From contig JBDZVA010000006.1 of assembly GCA_040255465.1 (NCBI GenBank), positions 93,951 through 157,950 on the forward strand: DNA of 64,000 nt. The letters are read 5' to 3'. How positions within the stretch are numbered: position 1 is the first letter of the stretch; each line of letters begins with the position of its first letter. Below the pieces are notes generated by a model. The model had not been told where the DNA came from, made no database searches, and saw only the letters and a list, made by a program, of their open reading frames with translations. Shown piece by piece: positions 1 to 9,460 of this stretch. This stretch comes from UBA5793 sp040255465. GTDB lineage: Bacteria; Planctomycetota; Phycisphaerae; Phycisphaerales; UBA5793. The translations under genes and the position numbers were made by a program.

Positions 1-1154
1 AGCCGTTTCGGCTGCGGCGCTACAGCGTCTTCGACACCGGATTTGACTACTTCGACGACGCCAAGAACGGCGAGATCTGCCGCAAGGTCGCGGACAAGTG
101 CTACCGACCCACGACCAGGCTGATTCTCGATCTCGTCAAGCGGCATGAAGGTCGCTTTCGCGTCAGCTACGCGCTGACCGGCGTCCTGATCGACCAGCTG
201 AAGCAGTGGGCGCCCGATGTGGTAGATCTGTTCGTCCAGCTCGCTCAGACGGGCTGCTGCGAGTTCGTTTCCGAGACCTACTACCACTCGCTGAGTTTCC
301 TTTACAGTCGGGAAGAATTCCGCGAGCAGATTCTCAAGCATCGCGCCCTGATGAAGGATCTCTTCGACGCCGAACCGACGACCTTCCGCAACACCGAACT
401 CATCTACAACAACGATCTGGCCCGGTTCATCTCCGGGCTGGGCGATTATCGCACGATTCTGTGCGAGGGTGTGGACGGCCTGCTCGGCTATCGCTCGCCG
501 ACGTTCCTCTACCGTCCTCCAACCGCGCCCGACATCACGTTGCTCCTCAAGAACTACCGCCTGAGTGACGATGTCGCCTTCCGCTTTTCTAATCGAGGCT
601 GGGAAGATTGGCCGCTTACGGCTGAGAAATTCGCCAAGTGGGTGAACCAGATCAACGGCAACGGGTACGTGTGCAACCTCTTTATGGACTACGAAACCTT
701 CGGCGAGCACCAGTGGGAGGAGACGGGCATCTTCTCTTTCCTCGATGCGCTGCCCGAGAAGATCTTCGACGTGAATCCGGGACACAACGATTTTCTCACG
801 CCAAGCCAGTGCGGCCTCACGTACGAACCCGAGGGCGAGTACGACGTCCCGCACATGATCTCCTGGGCCGATACCGAGCGCGACCTCTCCGCGTGGCTGG
901 GCAACGCGATGCAGTCCAACTCGCTGCTTGAACTCTACAAGCTCGAAGACGCGGTCAAGTCCAAGGGCGATGAAGCGCTGCTCTCCGACTGGCGTCGGCT
1001 CACCACGAGCGACCACTTCTACTACATGTGCACCAAGTACTTCGCCGACGGCGACGTCCACAAATACTTCAACCCCTACGAGAGTCCTTACGACTCGTAC
1101 ATCAACTTCATGAACGTGCTCGACAGCATCCGCAGCCGCGCTCTTGCGGATTGA
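1..1154 (+). CDS. GH57-family glycoside hydrolase (alpha-amylase type), 5' end outside window
   Basis: The reading frame is open from the first bases of the window, so the gene starts upstream and about 384 C-terminal residues are present. Motifs typical of GH57 amylases are visible: YFDDAKNGEICRKVADKCY near the start, SYALTGVLIDQ, then CCEFVSETYYHSL (the conserved block following the catalytic barrel strand) and MDYETFGEHQW, which carries the conserved Asp/Glu/His cluster. GH57 enzymes hydrolyse alpha-1,4-glucans and are usually cytoplasmic in bacteria; the missing N-terminus means localisation cannot be judged. It ends in TGA and is followed by a convergent phosphoribosyltransferase gene. 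Family call is firm, exact substrate is not. Confidence 0.85.
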   Translation, partial: PFRLRRYSVFDTGFDYFDDAKNGEICRKVADKCYRPTTRLILDLVKRHEGRFRVSYALTGVLIDQLKQWAPDVVDLFVQLAQTGCCEFVSETYYHSLSFLYSREEFREQILKHRALMKDLFDAEPTTFRNTELIYNNDLARFISGLGDYRTILCEGVDGLLGYRSPTFLYRPPTAPDITLLLKNYRLSDDVAFRFSNRGWEDWPLTAEKFAKWVNQINGNGYVCNLFMDYETFGEHQWEETGIFSFLDALPEKIFDVNPGHNDFLTPSQCGLTYEPEGEYDVPHMISWADTERDLSAWLGNAMQSNSLLELYKLEDAVKSKGDEALLSDWRRLTTSDHFYYMCTKYFADGDVHKYFNPYESPYDSYINFMNVLDSIRSRALAD

Positions 1155-1223
1155 TGCGGCCCGCGGTCGCCCGCCCGTGGTGAATCGGTCCTTCGCTCGC
1201 GACGGTCTTCCGTCGCATGCGAG

Positions 1224-1865
1224 TCAGGCTGGTCGAGCCGACTCTCGAAGCAACTGAATCACCTCATCGTCCGTGGTCGGCGCGAAGTTCTCGTAGAACT
1301 GGCTGACCGAGCGGAACGAACCGGGCGCGTGCAGAACGACGACCGTATCAGCTACGTTCCACAACATCCGCACGGCTTGCGGCGACCCGACAGGCGCCGC
1401 GACGATCAAATGCAAGGCCCCGCGCTTGCGCAGCGCATCGAGGACGGCAAGCATCGTCGAACCCGTTGCGATGCCGTCGTCAACGACAATGACCGACCTG
1501 CCGGCGACGTCAAAAGGAGCATGTCCCGCGCGGTAGGCTTCATCGCGGCGACGCAGTTCGAGGCGCTCGCGATCGATCATCGGCCCAAGGTCGTTGCGCG
1601 ATAACCCCAACGACTCGCACATCGATTCGTCGAGCATGATTTCGGGCGGTTGGCCTTCGACGATGGCGCCCACGGCGAGCTCGGGCTGGTTGGGCGCACC
1701 GATCTTCCGCACCCCGATGACGTCCAGCGGGAGGCCCAAAGCGTGGGCGATTTCAAAGCCCACCGGCACACCGCCCCGGGGCAGGGCGATCACCGCCGAA
1801 GCACCGCCCGCTCGGGCGAGTTCCGCGGCCAGGGCTTCTCCAGCTTGACGACGATCGTGAAACAC
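1224..1865 (-). CDS. Phosphoribosyltransferase-domain protein
   Basis: 213 residues with a type I phosphoribosyltransferase fold. The PRPP-binding loop VIVVDDGIATGSTM is at about residues 125-138 and the N-terminal strand ALPRGGVPVGFEIA precedes a Rossmann-like core. This subgroup of stand-alone PRTase-like proteins is widespread, often of unknown substrate, and sometimes sits next to dienelactone-hydrolase domains; no such partner is present here. It runs convergently with the GH57 gene. I can support the fold but not a specific salvage reaction. The start ATG at 1865 gives MFHDRRQAGEALA, which is the expected N-terminus for the group. Confidence 0.8.
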   Translation of the reverse strand: MFHDRRQAGEALAAELARAGGASAVIALPRGGVPVGFEIAHALGLPLDVIGVRKIGAPNQPELAVGAIVEGQPPEIMLDESMCESLGLSRNDLGPMIDRERLELRRRDEAYRAGHAPFDVAGRSVIVVDDGIATGSTMLAVLDALRKRGALHLIVAAPVGSPQAVRMLWNVADTVVVLHAPGSFRSVSQFYENFAPTTDDEVIQLLRESARPA

Positions 1866-2105
1866 ACCGCGCTCCGATCCGGAAGCCCGCTCCTTACCAG
1901 ACCATAGCGCCGTGGCCGGAGCCTACCGTCCCCGCATTTCGCCCCGAGGTCGTGGCGCTTTGCACCTTTAGAATCCGCAACGGTTTTGACAACTGGCCGC
2001 AAGGGAGTGCCTCTGCGGCGACATCCTCTTCCGGGCTGTGCAGCGCCGCTCGTTCGTTGGCGCTGCCCCTGGATTCGCCAACTCACACCGAGAGGACTAA
2101 AGCAC

Positions 2106-3152
2106 ATGTTTGCCCGCACGATTTCAACGATCGCCCGCGCTGTTCCCGCGCGCCAGAGGAAACTGCGTTCTGTTCTGGCCGGCGCAACGCTTGTCGGCGC
2201 CGCCGCCACGGCTGTTCATGCCGGGACGACCTGCACCGAAACAATGTTCTCTTTCCACCTCATGCAGATCGAAGCAGTCATCGGCGGCGTCAACGGCGAC
2301 GTCACCGCCCAGGCCGTTGAACTTCGAACGCGATCGGCGTTTCAGAGTTTCATCTCCGGCAAGCGGATCATGGCCTACGACGCCGCGGGTCAGAACCCCG
2401 TCATGCTCATCGAGTTTCCTTCGAACATCAACAACTCCAACGCCGGTACGCGCATTCTGGTCGCCACCAGTTCATTTGTGAGCAGCACCACTCCCAACGC
2501 GCAGCCCGACTTCATGATGACCAACCCCATCCCACAGTCCTATCTCGCGGCCGGGCGCATCACCTTTGAAGATGACTTCGGATCCGTCGTCTGGTCGCTC
2601 GCGTACGGCGGAGCCGGCTACACCGGCCCGACCACCGGCACACTGGACAATGATCTGGACGGCGAGTTCGGCCCTCCCTACGACGGGCCCATTCCGAGCG
2701 CCACAACGCAGGCTCTCCACTTCCAGGGCCTCTTCTCCGATCGCAGCACCAGCAACAACGTGGACTACGCCCTCACCCCCGGTCCTGCGGTCTTCTTTAA
2801 CGTGCCCGCCGGTCGCTTCGCAGTCGGTGACGGCTCCGTCTTCAGTTTCGAGGTCGTCGGCCATTGCCCCGGGACCATCAACCTGACCTGGTCCGGCGCC
2901 ACCCCTTCGCGCAACATGGCGATCATCTTCGCCTCAAACCGAGGCAACACGCCCATTCCCGGCAACAACCCCTGTCCGGGAACGAGGCTCGGTCTGGGAA
3001 CGCAGAACATCCAACTCGTTCAAACCATCGGCTCGGGCGCCAACGGCATCAACTCCATCAACGGCAACACCTCCGGCGGCGCGTGCGGCGGCTATCTCCA
3101 GTTGCTTGACCTCACCACCTGCCGCACCACCAATGTCGAGCGCATTCCCTGA
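2106..3152 (+). CDS. Secreted protein with planctomycete-type C-terminal domain
   Basis: 348 residues. The ATG at 2106 is chosen because it follows GAGAGG by about nine bases and opens a signal peptide: a basic start (RQRKLR) then a hydrophobic run LAGATLVGAAATAVHA with cleavage after AHA-type residues. The body is rich in Thr, Asn, Ser and Gly and lacks catalytic motifs; the region CPGTINLTWSGATPSRN near residue 255 resembles a C-terminal beta-rich segment seen in many exported Phycisphaerae proteins. Six or more cysteines suggest disulphides. Probably an extracellular or cell-surface protein of unknown role. It is monocistronic and ends at a strong terminator. Confidence 0.75.
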   Translation: MFARTISTIARAVPARQRKLRSVLAGATLVGAAATAVHAGTTCTETMFSFHLMQIEAVIGGVNGDVTAQAVELRTRSAFQSFISGKRIMAYDAAGQNPVMLIEFPSNINNSNAGTRILVATSSFVSSTTPNAQPDFMMTNPIPQSYLAAGRITFEDDFGSVVWSLAYGGAGYTGPTTGTLDNDLDGEFGPPYDGPIPSATTQALHFQGLFSDRSTSNNVDYALTPGPAVFFNVPAGRFAVGDGSVFSFEVVGHCPGTINLTWSGATPSRNMAIIFASNRGNTPIPGNNPCPGTRLGLGTQNIQLVQTIGSGANGINSINGNTSGGACGGYLQLLDLTTCRTTNVERIP

Positions 3153-3232
3153 GAGTCAACGCCTCACCTCCAAACCGATTCGCCACGTGTCGAGTGTGCC
3201 CTTCCTCATTCCAGGCGAGGCGAAAAACGGAA

Positions 3233-3265
3233 CGACCCCGGACTCGCGTCCGGGGTCGGTTTTTT
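3233..3265 (+). terminator. Rho-independent terminator
   Basis: An 11-bp perfect GC-rich stem, CGACCCCGGAC and GTCCGGGGTCG, encloses the loop TCGC and is followed by G and six T. It terminates the secreted-protein gene on the plus strand and lies just beyond the 3' end of the convergent rpmE. Confidence 0.92.
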
Positions 3266-3309
3266 GATTCGTTGCCCGGGGCGCCCGCAGCAAGGTCGGG
3301 CAGCCGGGG

Positions 3310-3549
3310 TTACTTGGCTTTCTTCGGCTTGTTCTTGAAGTAGTCGGCGCCCGAGCCGAACCGCTTCTGGAACTTGTCCACGCGGCCGGTGATGTCGACG
3401 AACGAACTCTTACCCGTGTAGTACGGGTGCGAGCCGGACCACACATCGACGCGCAGCTCAGGCACGGTCGCACCGACGGTCATGACGACCTTGCCGTCGA
3501 AGATCACCTTGCAGTCGGGATACCACTTGGGATGGATTTCTGCTTTCAT
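3310..3549 (-). CDS. rpmE: Ribosomal protein bL31, zinc-free (C-) type
   Basis: 79 residues beginning MKAEIHPKWYPDCKVIF and containing the conserved VDVWSGSHPYYTGK block and a basic KNKPKKAK tail. This is the bacterial large-subunit protein bL31. The CxxC pairs that hold zinc in the C+ form are absent (only one Cys, at position 13), so this is the C- form that does not need zinc. Length matches the family. It is oriented against the neighbouring secreted protein gene. Confidence 0.95.
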   Translation of the reverse strand: MKAEIHPKWYPDCKVIFDGKVVMTVGATVPELRVDVWSGSHPYYTGKSSFVDITGRVDKFQKRFGSGADYFKNKPKKAK

Positions 3550-3772
3550 CGCCGTTGCCGCCTTCTTCTTCTACAGCGCGGCTTCAACTGAGACGCCGCG
3601 TCGGGGGTTGACATCAGTTTTCCGCCCGGCCAGGGCCATGCCCGGACCAGTCGAGACTGCAATCTTAGCCCCAAACCGCCGGTGGGCAACGGGGCCCAAC
3701 AGTCGGGCCGGCAAGGAGCGAGCAGGAGCAGGGACCGACTGGGTTTTCGCTCTTTGGTGCTGTTGCCGACCC

Positions 3773-3800
3773 TTGACGATGCCGATGATTGGCCTATCCT
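3773..3800 (+). promoter_or_regulatory. Sigma-70-like promoter upstream of tRNA-Asn
   Basis: TTGACG at 3773-3778 and TATCCT at 3795-3800 are separated by 16 bases, and the tRNA starts about 55 bases after the -10. The match and position are good; strength and start site are inferred. Confidence 0.55.
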
Positions 3801-3855
3801 CAATTCTGTGGCGTCGGAGCGGATGAACCCCATCCAAAGGCCGCAAAAAACCCAT

Positions 3856-3928
<73 letters not shown>

Positions 3929-3971
3929 CTTTTCGTCAGGCGGCGAATCTGCCCGACAATCTGGTTGACGC

Positions 3972-4003
3972 AAAACGCCGATCGCGAGAGCGCTCGGCGT
4001 TTT
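3972..4003. terminator. Bidirectional terminator after tRNA-Asn
   Basis: A perfect 10-bp inverted repeat, AAAACGCCGA and TCGGCGTTTT, surrounds a 12-base loop that itself contains GCG/CGC pairing. The A-run and T-run on the two sides allow termination on either strand. It lies 43 bases past the tRNA. Confidence 0.85.
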
Positions 4004-4640
4004 GTCGTAAAGTCGCTGCCGCAAAGCGTTAGGGACATTTTGTCCGCTTGGGCGGAACTCTCTGTTCCCAACTGGAACGAGCGAGGTCCGATCCCAACCG
4101 CCGTGGTTGTGCGCGGGCTGGGGAGAATTGCGGTTGGAACTCTCGGAATCTCTATTTGACGGCACCCGAATGGTTAGCGGCCGTGGTGCTCTCGGGGCCG
4201 CCAGGGCGACGCCACGCCCTCTGGTGCCGTCAAACGGCAGAGACTCGACTTCCCGACGTTTTGTTCGGCTCACTCCGGTCGCTTCCCAGCGGCCGCACGG
4301 CGCTGTTAGTTCACCGCGGCGAACCGCCCGCTAGCCGTGCCATCTGGTCAGCTGCTGGAAGAGTTCGACAACCGTGTCGGCGGCGCACCGTCGTTGACGC
4401 GATGGCCACCGTGCGGCATCCAAGAATCTCGGATTCTGGGCACTAGGCCCTAATTTGCCCCTTGACAGATGGCTCAAAACCATTATCATGAGCAAGATTT
4501 CGACACTCGAATCCGACTCAACGTCGGCAAAAGAAGCAAATTGGGAGGATGGCCAGCTGCGCAGCTGAGCGGATCGGGTCTTCGCTGGACTGTTGTGGCG
4601 TGATACTACCCTGCAATCCTCAAATGGGGGTTCCCTACCA
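4004..4640. other. 637-base intergenic region without a credible gene
   Basis: No reading frame here has a ribosome-binding site or recognisable protein motif. The only signal I can support is the promoter at 4462-4489. The segment 4040-4320 is GC-rich and could be decayed coding sequence, but I recognise nothing in it. Confidence 0.6.
4462..4489 (+). promoter_or_regulatory. Sigma-70-like promoter for the exported-protein operon
   Basis: A consensus TTGACA at 4462-4467 and TATCAT (five of six bases) at 4484-4489 are separated by 16 bases. It lies about 150 bases upstream of the start at 4641, leaving a fairly long leader. Confidence 0.6.
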
Positions 4641-7304
4641 ATGGCGCAGCAGATTCTCAATCTTTCCCGAACCTGCACCCACGCACGTACAGTCACAAGT
4701 ACGACCACTCTGAGCGGAGCGATCTGGCGATGCCTCTGCATCTGCCTGGCCTTCCTCGTAGTCTCATTTCACTCTTCGGCATTCGGCCAGACGCTCAAGG
4801 TCGGCGATCCCGCACCGCCCCTGCACGTCACGCAGTGGGCAAGTGGGACACCAGTTGAGGCGTTCAAGCCGGGTCGGGTCTACGTAATCGAATTCGGCTC
4901 GCCCCACCTCGGTCCATGGTTCTCGCATCTTTCAGAATTGACCGCGCTGCAGAAGAAGCACAGCGAAACGATGTCAGCGATCGCGGTGCTCTCCCCGCGA
5001 AAAATGCGAGGGCTCCTCGGAGTTCAGGAAGATCTGGAGAAGAACAGGAATCGGGCAGACGAAGACGTTCGGGAATTCCTGGCCAAATGGGGAGATCAGA
5101 TTGGTTTTGCGGTGGTGTCGGACGGCGACAGGGAAACCGCGAGTGCGTACCTGGATGCCGCAGATGTCGCATTTGTTCCTTGCGCTTTTCTCGTTGGCGG
5201 CGACGGAAACATCGCCTGGATCGGAGATCCCTGCAACGGATTTCGCCTTGACGACGAGGGAAACTTCGCCCGGATCGGAGATCCTCGCAACGGACTCGAA
5301 GTTCTTGTAGAGGGTGCGATTGCTCGGGCAGCCACCTTGCCAGCTCCGGCCATGTCCGATGACTTCAAGGCGGCTGTCGCACGTGGCCTTGAGGCGGCCA
5401 AAGCGCACGACTACGACACAGCGCTCGTCGCATTCGACGAGGCGGCCAAACTGCGCCCCACAGACTCCGACGTGCAGGTGTACATTGCGGCCGCCTCGCT
5501 CGGAGCAAAGCAGCGTGACCGTGGATTGGCGGCCGTCACGCGAGCAATCGAACTCAGCAAAGAACTCGCCAATCGAGCCGACGTGGCCAAGATCAAGACC
5601 GCGCTTGAGGCACTGCCATCTGCAAGCACACCCGCAGAGACGCCATCGGATCCATCTGCGAACGCCGACTCTGCAGACTCAATGGAGTATCCCAGCTGGC
5701 TTCCCTCGGAGCATCGGATCGCATACGAGGCGGCTAGATCGTTGATGCTTGATGATCTGCCCAGGGCCGTTGCGGCGAAAGACGGTGCCGAAGTACGCCG
5801 CCTGGCTGGCGTGGCGAAGGTGAATCTCATGCCACTCATCACGAGCGAAGAGTTCGGTCCAGGTCTTGGTGCGTGGCGGCTCGCGGCCATCTCGGCGATA
5901 GCTGCGAACGACATTGACACGGCGGCTTTTGCGTACGTCACCCTGGAGGAAAGACGAGTCGCAACAGAGGAATACAACAATTCCCTCGCCCAGGGGCAGC
6001 ATCCCACAGTCGATCCGACTTGGCTGAAACCGCTCCTCGTGGCGCTTCAGAAGATGCCCATTCAGCATCGTGTCGCCGGCATTCGGGCGGCACGCGAGAA
6101 CCGCTCACGATTCGTTTTGTACAGATTTCGTCCCGTCATCGGAGGGCGGCCCGCCGAGTCCGATCGCTCCATCCTGACCCACGATGCCAGCGCCATGGTC
6201 GATCATGCGCTCAATCTGCTTGAGGGGCGGGTTATTCCACAGTGGACGGAAGAAGCAATGCGACTTCTGCAACGCGTGGCAAACGGCATCACCACCGTAC
6301 CTGCGGAGAGGACACCCGAGTGGTACGGCCTCTTCACAGACGGAGGAATAGATGCCTATTCGTATGCGAGAGAGGACGCGGCTAGGCGGCGGGACGAGGA
6401 TGGCCTCACAACTCAGGCGAACTACTACTCCGCTGTTGCCAAAGCAAATCAAGTCCTTTGTTTGATTCATGGCTTGGGCCTCGTTGGCCTGACCGTTGAT
6501 GTACAACAGGCGATGCGGGCATGCGACGCGTTCGCACAGGCGAGCTGTCACGGTGATCAGATCTCGCCGCGGCCGAATCCGTTCGACAGTAGCACACCAG
6601 GGATTCGCACCGTACGCACTGCCAACGAGTATCGCGCAGACGCCTTCCTCATGCTTGCGAAGCTTGCTATTGCTGGCAGCAGGCGAGCAACTGCTGATAA
6701 CCATCTGGATTTGCCCCTTGGTTATTCTGTGGACACTTGGTTGGAAACTGTTTCATGGAAGGTAGATGAGTCCCTGTCGCGACGATGGCTGGAGTCTTTC
6801 ATCGGCGATTGGCAATCCGCAGGGGCCGACGGCCGCATACCGCATGCAGGTGAGAGTTTGGCGCGTATGTTGTGGGACTATCTCGATGTGTGCGGTCACG
6901 ACTTCAGCAAGTTGAGTCTTCCGGACGATGGTCTCTTTGGGATTTCCATCTGGAAAAAAGCCATCGCCGCCCTTCCGAAGAGCGCCGCAGAGCCGCCTGG
7001 CTCTGATGTCACCGAACTTCAAAGTAACTTAGAGCGCAACCTCGCCGCGTATCAGCTCAACCTGGGCAACTACTACACGGACACCAAGGAATTCTCCAAG
7101 GCCATTGCCCTCTACCAGGAGGCGGCTAATTCAAGTTCGAAAGACGTCGCTGCCATTGCCTTGGTCGCCATAGGAAACAGGTATGCCAACGGCGAGGGTG
7201 TACCCAGAAGCGTCTTGAAGCGAGATGAGTATTTCGTGCAGGCGGCGAGACTTGGCGATGAACAAGCCCAGCAAGTCCTGCGCGACAAGGGAAAAAAGTG
7301 GTAG
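4641..7304 (+). CDS. Exported thioredoxin-fold/TPR/Sel1-repeat protein lacking redox cysteines
   Basis: 887 residues from ATG 4641 (an in-frame ATG at 4593-type start would add 16 residues without improving the signal). The signal peptide contains CLCICLAFLVVSFHSSAFGQ. Next comes a TlpA/redoxin-like domain (about residues 55-200) recognisable from the cis-Pro segment VPCAFLVGGDGNIAWIGDP, but the usual WCGPC site is replaced by FGSPHLGPWF, so it should be redox-inactive. The GNIAWIGDPCNG segment is duplicated in degenerate form (GNFARIGDPRNG). TPR-like repeats follow (about 215-290), then a long helical region, and a C-terminal TPR/Sel1 pair ending in GEGVPRSVLKRDEYFVQAAR. Probably a periplasmic scaffold. 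Two further exported-protein genes follow closely. Confidence 0.75.
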   Translation: MAQQILNLSRTCTHARTVTSTTTLSGAIWRCLCICLAFLVVSFHSSAFGQTLKVGDPAPPLHVTQWASGTPVEAFKPGRVYVIEFGSPHLGPWFSHLSELTALQKKHSETMSAIAVLSPRKMRGLLGVQEDLEKNRNRADEDVREFLAKWGDQIGFAVVSDGDRETASAYLDAADVAFVPCAFLVGGDGNIAWIGDPCNGFRLDDEGNFARIGDPRNGLEVLVEGAIARAATLPAPAMSDDFKAAVARGLEAAKAHDYDTALVAFDEAAKLRPTDSDVQVYIAAASLGAKQRDRGLAAVTRAIELSKELANRADVAKIKTALEALPSASTPAETPSDPSANADSADSMEYPSWLPSEHRIAYEAARSLMLDDLPRAVAAKDGAEVRRLAGVAKVNLMPLITSEEFGPGLGAWRLAAISAIAANDIDTAAFAYVTLEERRVATEEYNNSLAQGQHPTVDPTWLKPLLVALQKMPIQHRVAGIRAARENRSRFVLYRFRPVIGGRPAESDRSILTHDASAMVDHALNLLEGRVIPQWTEEAMRLLQRVANGITTVPAERTPEWYGLFTDGGIDAYSYAREDAARRRDEDGLTTQANYYSAVAKANQVLCLIHGLGLVGLTVDVQQAMRACDAFAQASCHGDQISPRPNPFDSSTPGIRTVRTANEYRADAFLMLAKLAIAGSRRATADNHLDLPLGYSVDTWLETVSWKVDESLSRRWLESFIGDWQSAGADGRIPHAGESLARMLWDYLDVCGHDFSKLSLPDDGLFGISIWKKAIAALPKSAAEPPGSDVTELQSNLERNLAAYQLNLGNYYTDTKEFSKAIALYQEAANSSSKDVAAIALVAIGNRYANGEGVPRSVLKRDEYFVQAARLGDEQAQQVLRDKGKKW

Positions 7305-7320
7305 CTGAGGAGCGATATTC

Positions 7321-7656
7321 ATGCGACCTGCGATTCCTTGCGTGATGCTGGTGAGCCTTCTGGCGCTGATGAGCGGCTGTGCTTCGTCGCGGTCCTACTC
7401 AGGGAACAGTCCAAGTGCGCAGTTTCGTGAAGGCGAACAGAAACTTGAAGTGGGCATGAGCAGGTGGGATGTAGAGCAGTTGCTCGGCAAGCCCTCAGAG
7501 ACATCTGTCGAGACCGTCGGGCAGGATTCACCGGGGGGTAGCTGGAACGCTCTGATCTGGACCTACCGGTTTTCGGGGAGAAGACTTGTGGTCCTCTTCA
7601 ACGGAGTAGGTGAAGGCGACCCAGCTGTAAACAATTGGAGATGGGCTGAGTACTAG
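7321..7656 (+). CDS. BamE/SmpA-like lipoprotein
   Basis: 111 residues with a lipoprotein signal peptide: hydrophobic MLVSLLALMSGC with the lipobox LMSGC. The mature part carries LEVGMSRWDVEQLLGKPSE, the short motif typical of SmpA/OmlA (BamE-like) folds, followed by WTYRF. A good Shine-Dalgarno (GAGGAG, eight bases upstream) supports ATG 7321. It starts 16 bases after the preceding gene and is probably cotranscribed with it. BamE itself works in outer-membrane protein assembly, but many small lipoproteins share the fold, so the role is unassigned. Confidence 0.75.
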   Translation: MRPAIPCVMLVSLLALMSGCASSRSYSGNSPSAQFREGEQKLEVGMSRWDVEQLLGKPSETSVETVGQDSPGGSWNALIWTYRFSGRRLVVLFNGVGEGDPAVNNWRWAEY

Positions 7657-7714
7657 TGTTCTGACAACGAAAACCACGCCGAATTGACGGCGTGCATGCA
7701 GGAACGGGTGACGC

Positions 7715-9031
7715 ATGCAAGTGTGGCAGCCATGCCAGGTCTGGAAACTCGCTATTTTGCTCCTTGTCCTTTCATCGAGTTCACGGGCGTGGGCCCAACA
7801 GGATCTTCGCACACTCCCCTGCCCTATTTGCGGCAAGAAGGTCTCGATGGGCAAGTGTGAGTCGTGCGGTGCAATCGTCGATGAGCAGGCTGATGGCCGC
7901 AAGACGATCCTAGATATCGATCCGCTGGGACTGGATGCGCTGGCTCGCCACTACTTCTCGATGTGGCAATTCTGGAAGCGCGGCCCCCGCACAGCCACGT
8001 CTGAGAAACTCGCCCAAGAACAGTTGGACGAATTGGTTGCACATTGGAAGCAGAATCCTCGCATAGCCGCAATCGGCTTGCCCGGGTGGATGCCACCCGA
8101 GCACGCAAAATACCATCCGCATGGAACCAAGGATTGCAGCTTGCTGGACCCCTTGAAGAACGTCGAGAACTTCGACGCGCTCGGGCACCTCAATCACCTG
8201 ATTTCTGAATCGCTGAACTGCCCGATTTGCAACGCTCCGCCTGTTCGCGTGGCGCCCCCGTCAAAGACGGTGGAGCCTCCACCCGTCGAGAGGCCCCGTC
8301 CCGTCGAGCGACCACCTGTAGTTCCAGCGTCAACTCCACCAAGCGCAGCGAAGCAGGGAGATGGCCGCTCCCCACCATCTTCTGCCAACGCAACTGCTCC
8401 AGAAGCAGCGCCGCGCCACAACGGCGATCTGCTTGATCAGGTTCTAGCCCCGAGCCTCGTCGGCACCTCAAGCGGCAGCAAGTCTGTCCCGTCCATCCAA
8501 GGTGGGACCAACAGCGATCTGCTGGATCATGTGTTTGGTGGCGGTTCCGCCGTCGGGCCAGGCATGTCTCCTCCGGCCACTCCCGACATGGGCCGAGCGG
8601 GCGACTCGGCGCGGGAGGATGCTCTGCACAGCGTATTTGGTCCTTCGAGTCAATCTGCAGAACAGAGCCCAGTGAGTCGCGGTACGCGTGCCGACGGCCT
8701 GGGGGCAGTTGGCGGCGCCGTCGCCGACGGCGCCAAGGAAGTGGCGGGGGATTTCTTCAATTCCATCGTTGCCGGAACTCCTGGTCTGGTGCATGATGCG
8801 AACATGGCAAAGTACTCCGGTGAGTTTCCGGAAGCCGCGGAGGCGTATCGGGGCGGCAAGTTCATCACTGACTATGTTGACACTGCCACGACAGGCCCCG
8901 GGCAGGTAACTGATGAGCGGCGGGGCTGGCTCACCCCGGTAGTGCAGTACATTCAGGGCAAACTGGGGACGAGGATCCCTTGGCTATTGAATGGTGGAGC
9001 AGCACCGCGGGAAGTCAACCCGACGCGATAG
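7715..9031 (+). CDS. Exported zinc-ribbon protein with repeated D-L-L-D-x-V motif
   Basis: 438 residues. Signal peptide LAILLLVLSSSSRAWA with cleavage before QQD. A CPICG...CESCG zinc ribbon sits just after the cleavage site and another CPIC at about residue 168. A Pro-rich linker (PPPVERPRPVERPP) follows. Three degenerate repeats, DLLDQVLAPS, DLLDHVFGGG and DALHSVFGPS, are spaced about 30 residues apart, and the C-terminus has a Gly/Ala-rich amphipathic stretch. I do not recognise a family. It lies 58 bases after the lipoprotein gene and may share its transcript. Zinc ribbons on exported proteins are unusual. Confidence 0.65.
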   Translation: MQVWQPCQVWKLAILLLVLSSSSRAWAQQDLRTLPCPICGKKVSMGKCESCGAIVDEQADGRKTILDIDPLGLDALARHYFSMWQFWKRGPRTATSEKLAQEQLDELVAHWKQNPRIAAIGLPGWMPPEHAKYHPHGTKDCSLLDPLKNVENFDALGHLNHLISESLNCPICNAPPVRVAPPSKTVEPPPVERPRPVERPPVVPASTPPSAAKQGDGRSPPSSANATAPEAAPRHNGDLLDQVLAPSLVGTSSGSKSVPSIQGGTNSDLLDHVFGGGSAVGPGMSPPATPDMGRAGDSAREDALHSVFGPSSQSAEQSPVSRGTRADGLGAVGGAVADGAKEVAGDFFNSIVAGTPGLVHDANMAKYSGEFPEAAEAYRGGKFITDYVDTATTGPGQVTDERRGWLTPVVQYIQGKLGTRIPWLLNGGAAPREVNPTR

Positions 9032-9092
9032 AGTCGCTTCGCCAATGCGCCCAGCGATTCGCGCCTTGAAGCAAGGGCTCAAAACCAATCCG

Positions 9093-9425
9093 CTACGGAT
9101 ACAGCCCATCGAGGCAGGTAGTGGTTTTCGCACCCTCGACATCCGAGTACTTCGCGTAGATCATCGTCTCTTTGATGTCAGCGTGTCGCATCAGCCCCAT
9201 GATCGTTTCGATGGGCACACGACGCTGACGAAGTGTGAATCCAAACGTGTATCTGAGGTCATGGACTCGGAACTTGCTCGGAAGTCCAGCGATCCGTGAC
9301 TGCAGTTTGAACTGCGCGCGATAGTCACTCGGTGGTGGTCCTTTGGGTCCCGTGTTCCTCAGCCCACAAGGCCACCAAATGATGGTTGACTGCTCAAGTG
9401 AGACCGAAAGCCCCGATCCCGCCAT
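9093..9425 (-). pseudogene. Tyrosine recombinase (integrase) C-terminal remnant
   Basis: About 110 residues. The C-terminal catalytic box of phage integrases is clear: HDLRYTFGFTLRQRRV (the HxxR motif), GLMRHADIKETMIYAKY (second His and the nucleophile Tyr). The N-terminal arm-binding and core-binding domains and the first catalytic Arg are absent, and no in-frame continuation is visible upstream, so this is a truncated gene. It marks the left edge of the prophage or an older element beneath it. Confidence 0.8.
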
Positions 9426-9438
9426 CGCGGAATCGTTC

Positions 9439-9460
9439 GCGTATGTAGCAGTTGGCGGTC
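9439..9460 (+). repeat. Prophage intergenic motif, copy 1
   Basis: GCGTATGTAG followed at fixed spacing by TGGCGGTC. The same arrangement occurs at 14416, 21419 and (first half only) 33075, always between genes and on the plus strand. Confidence 0.5.
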
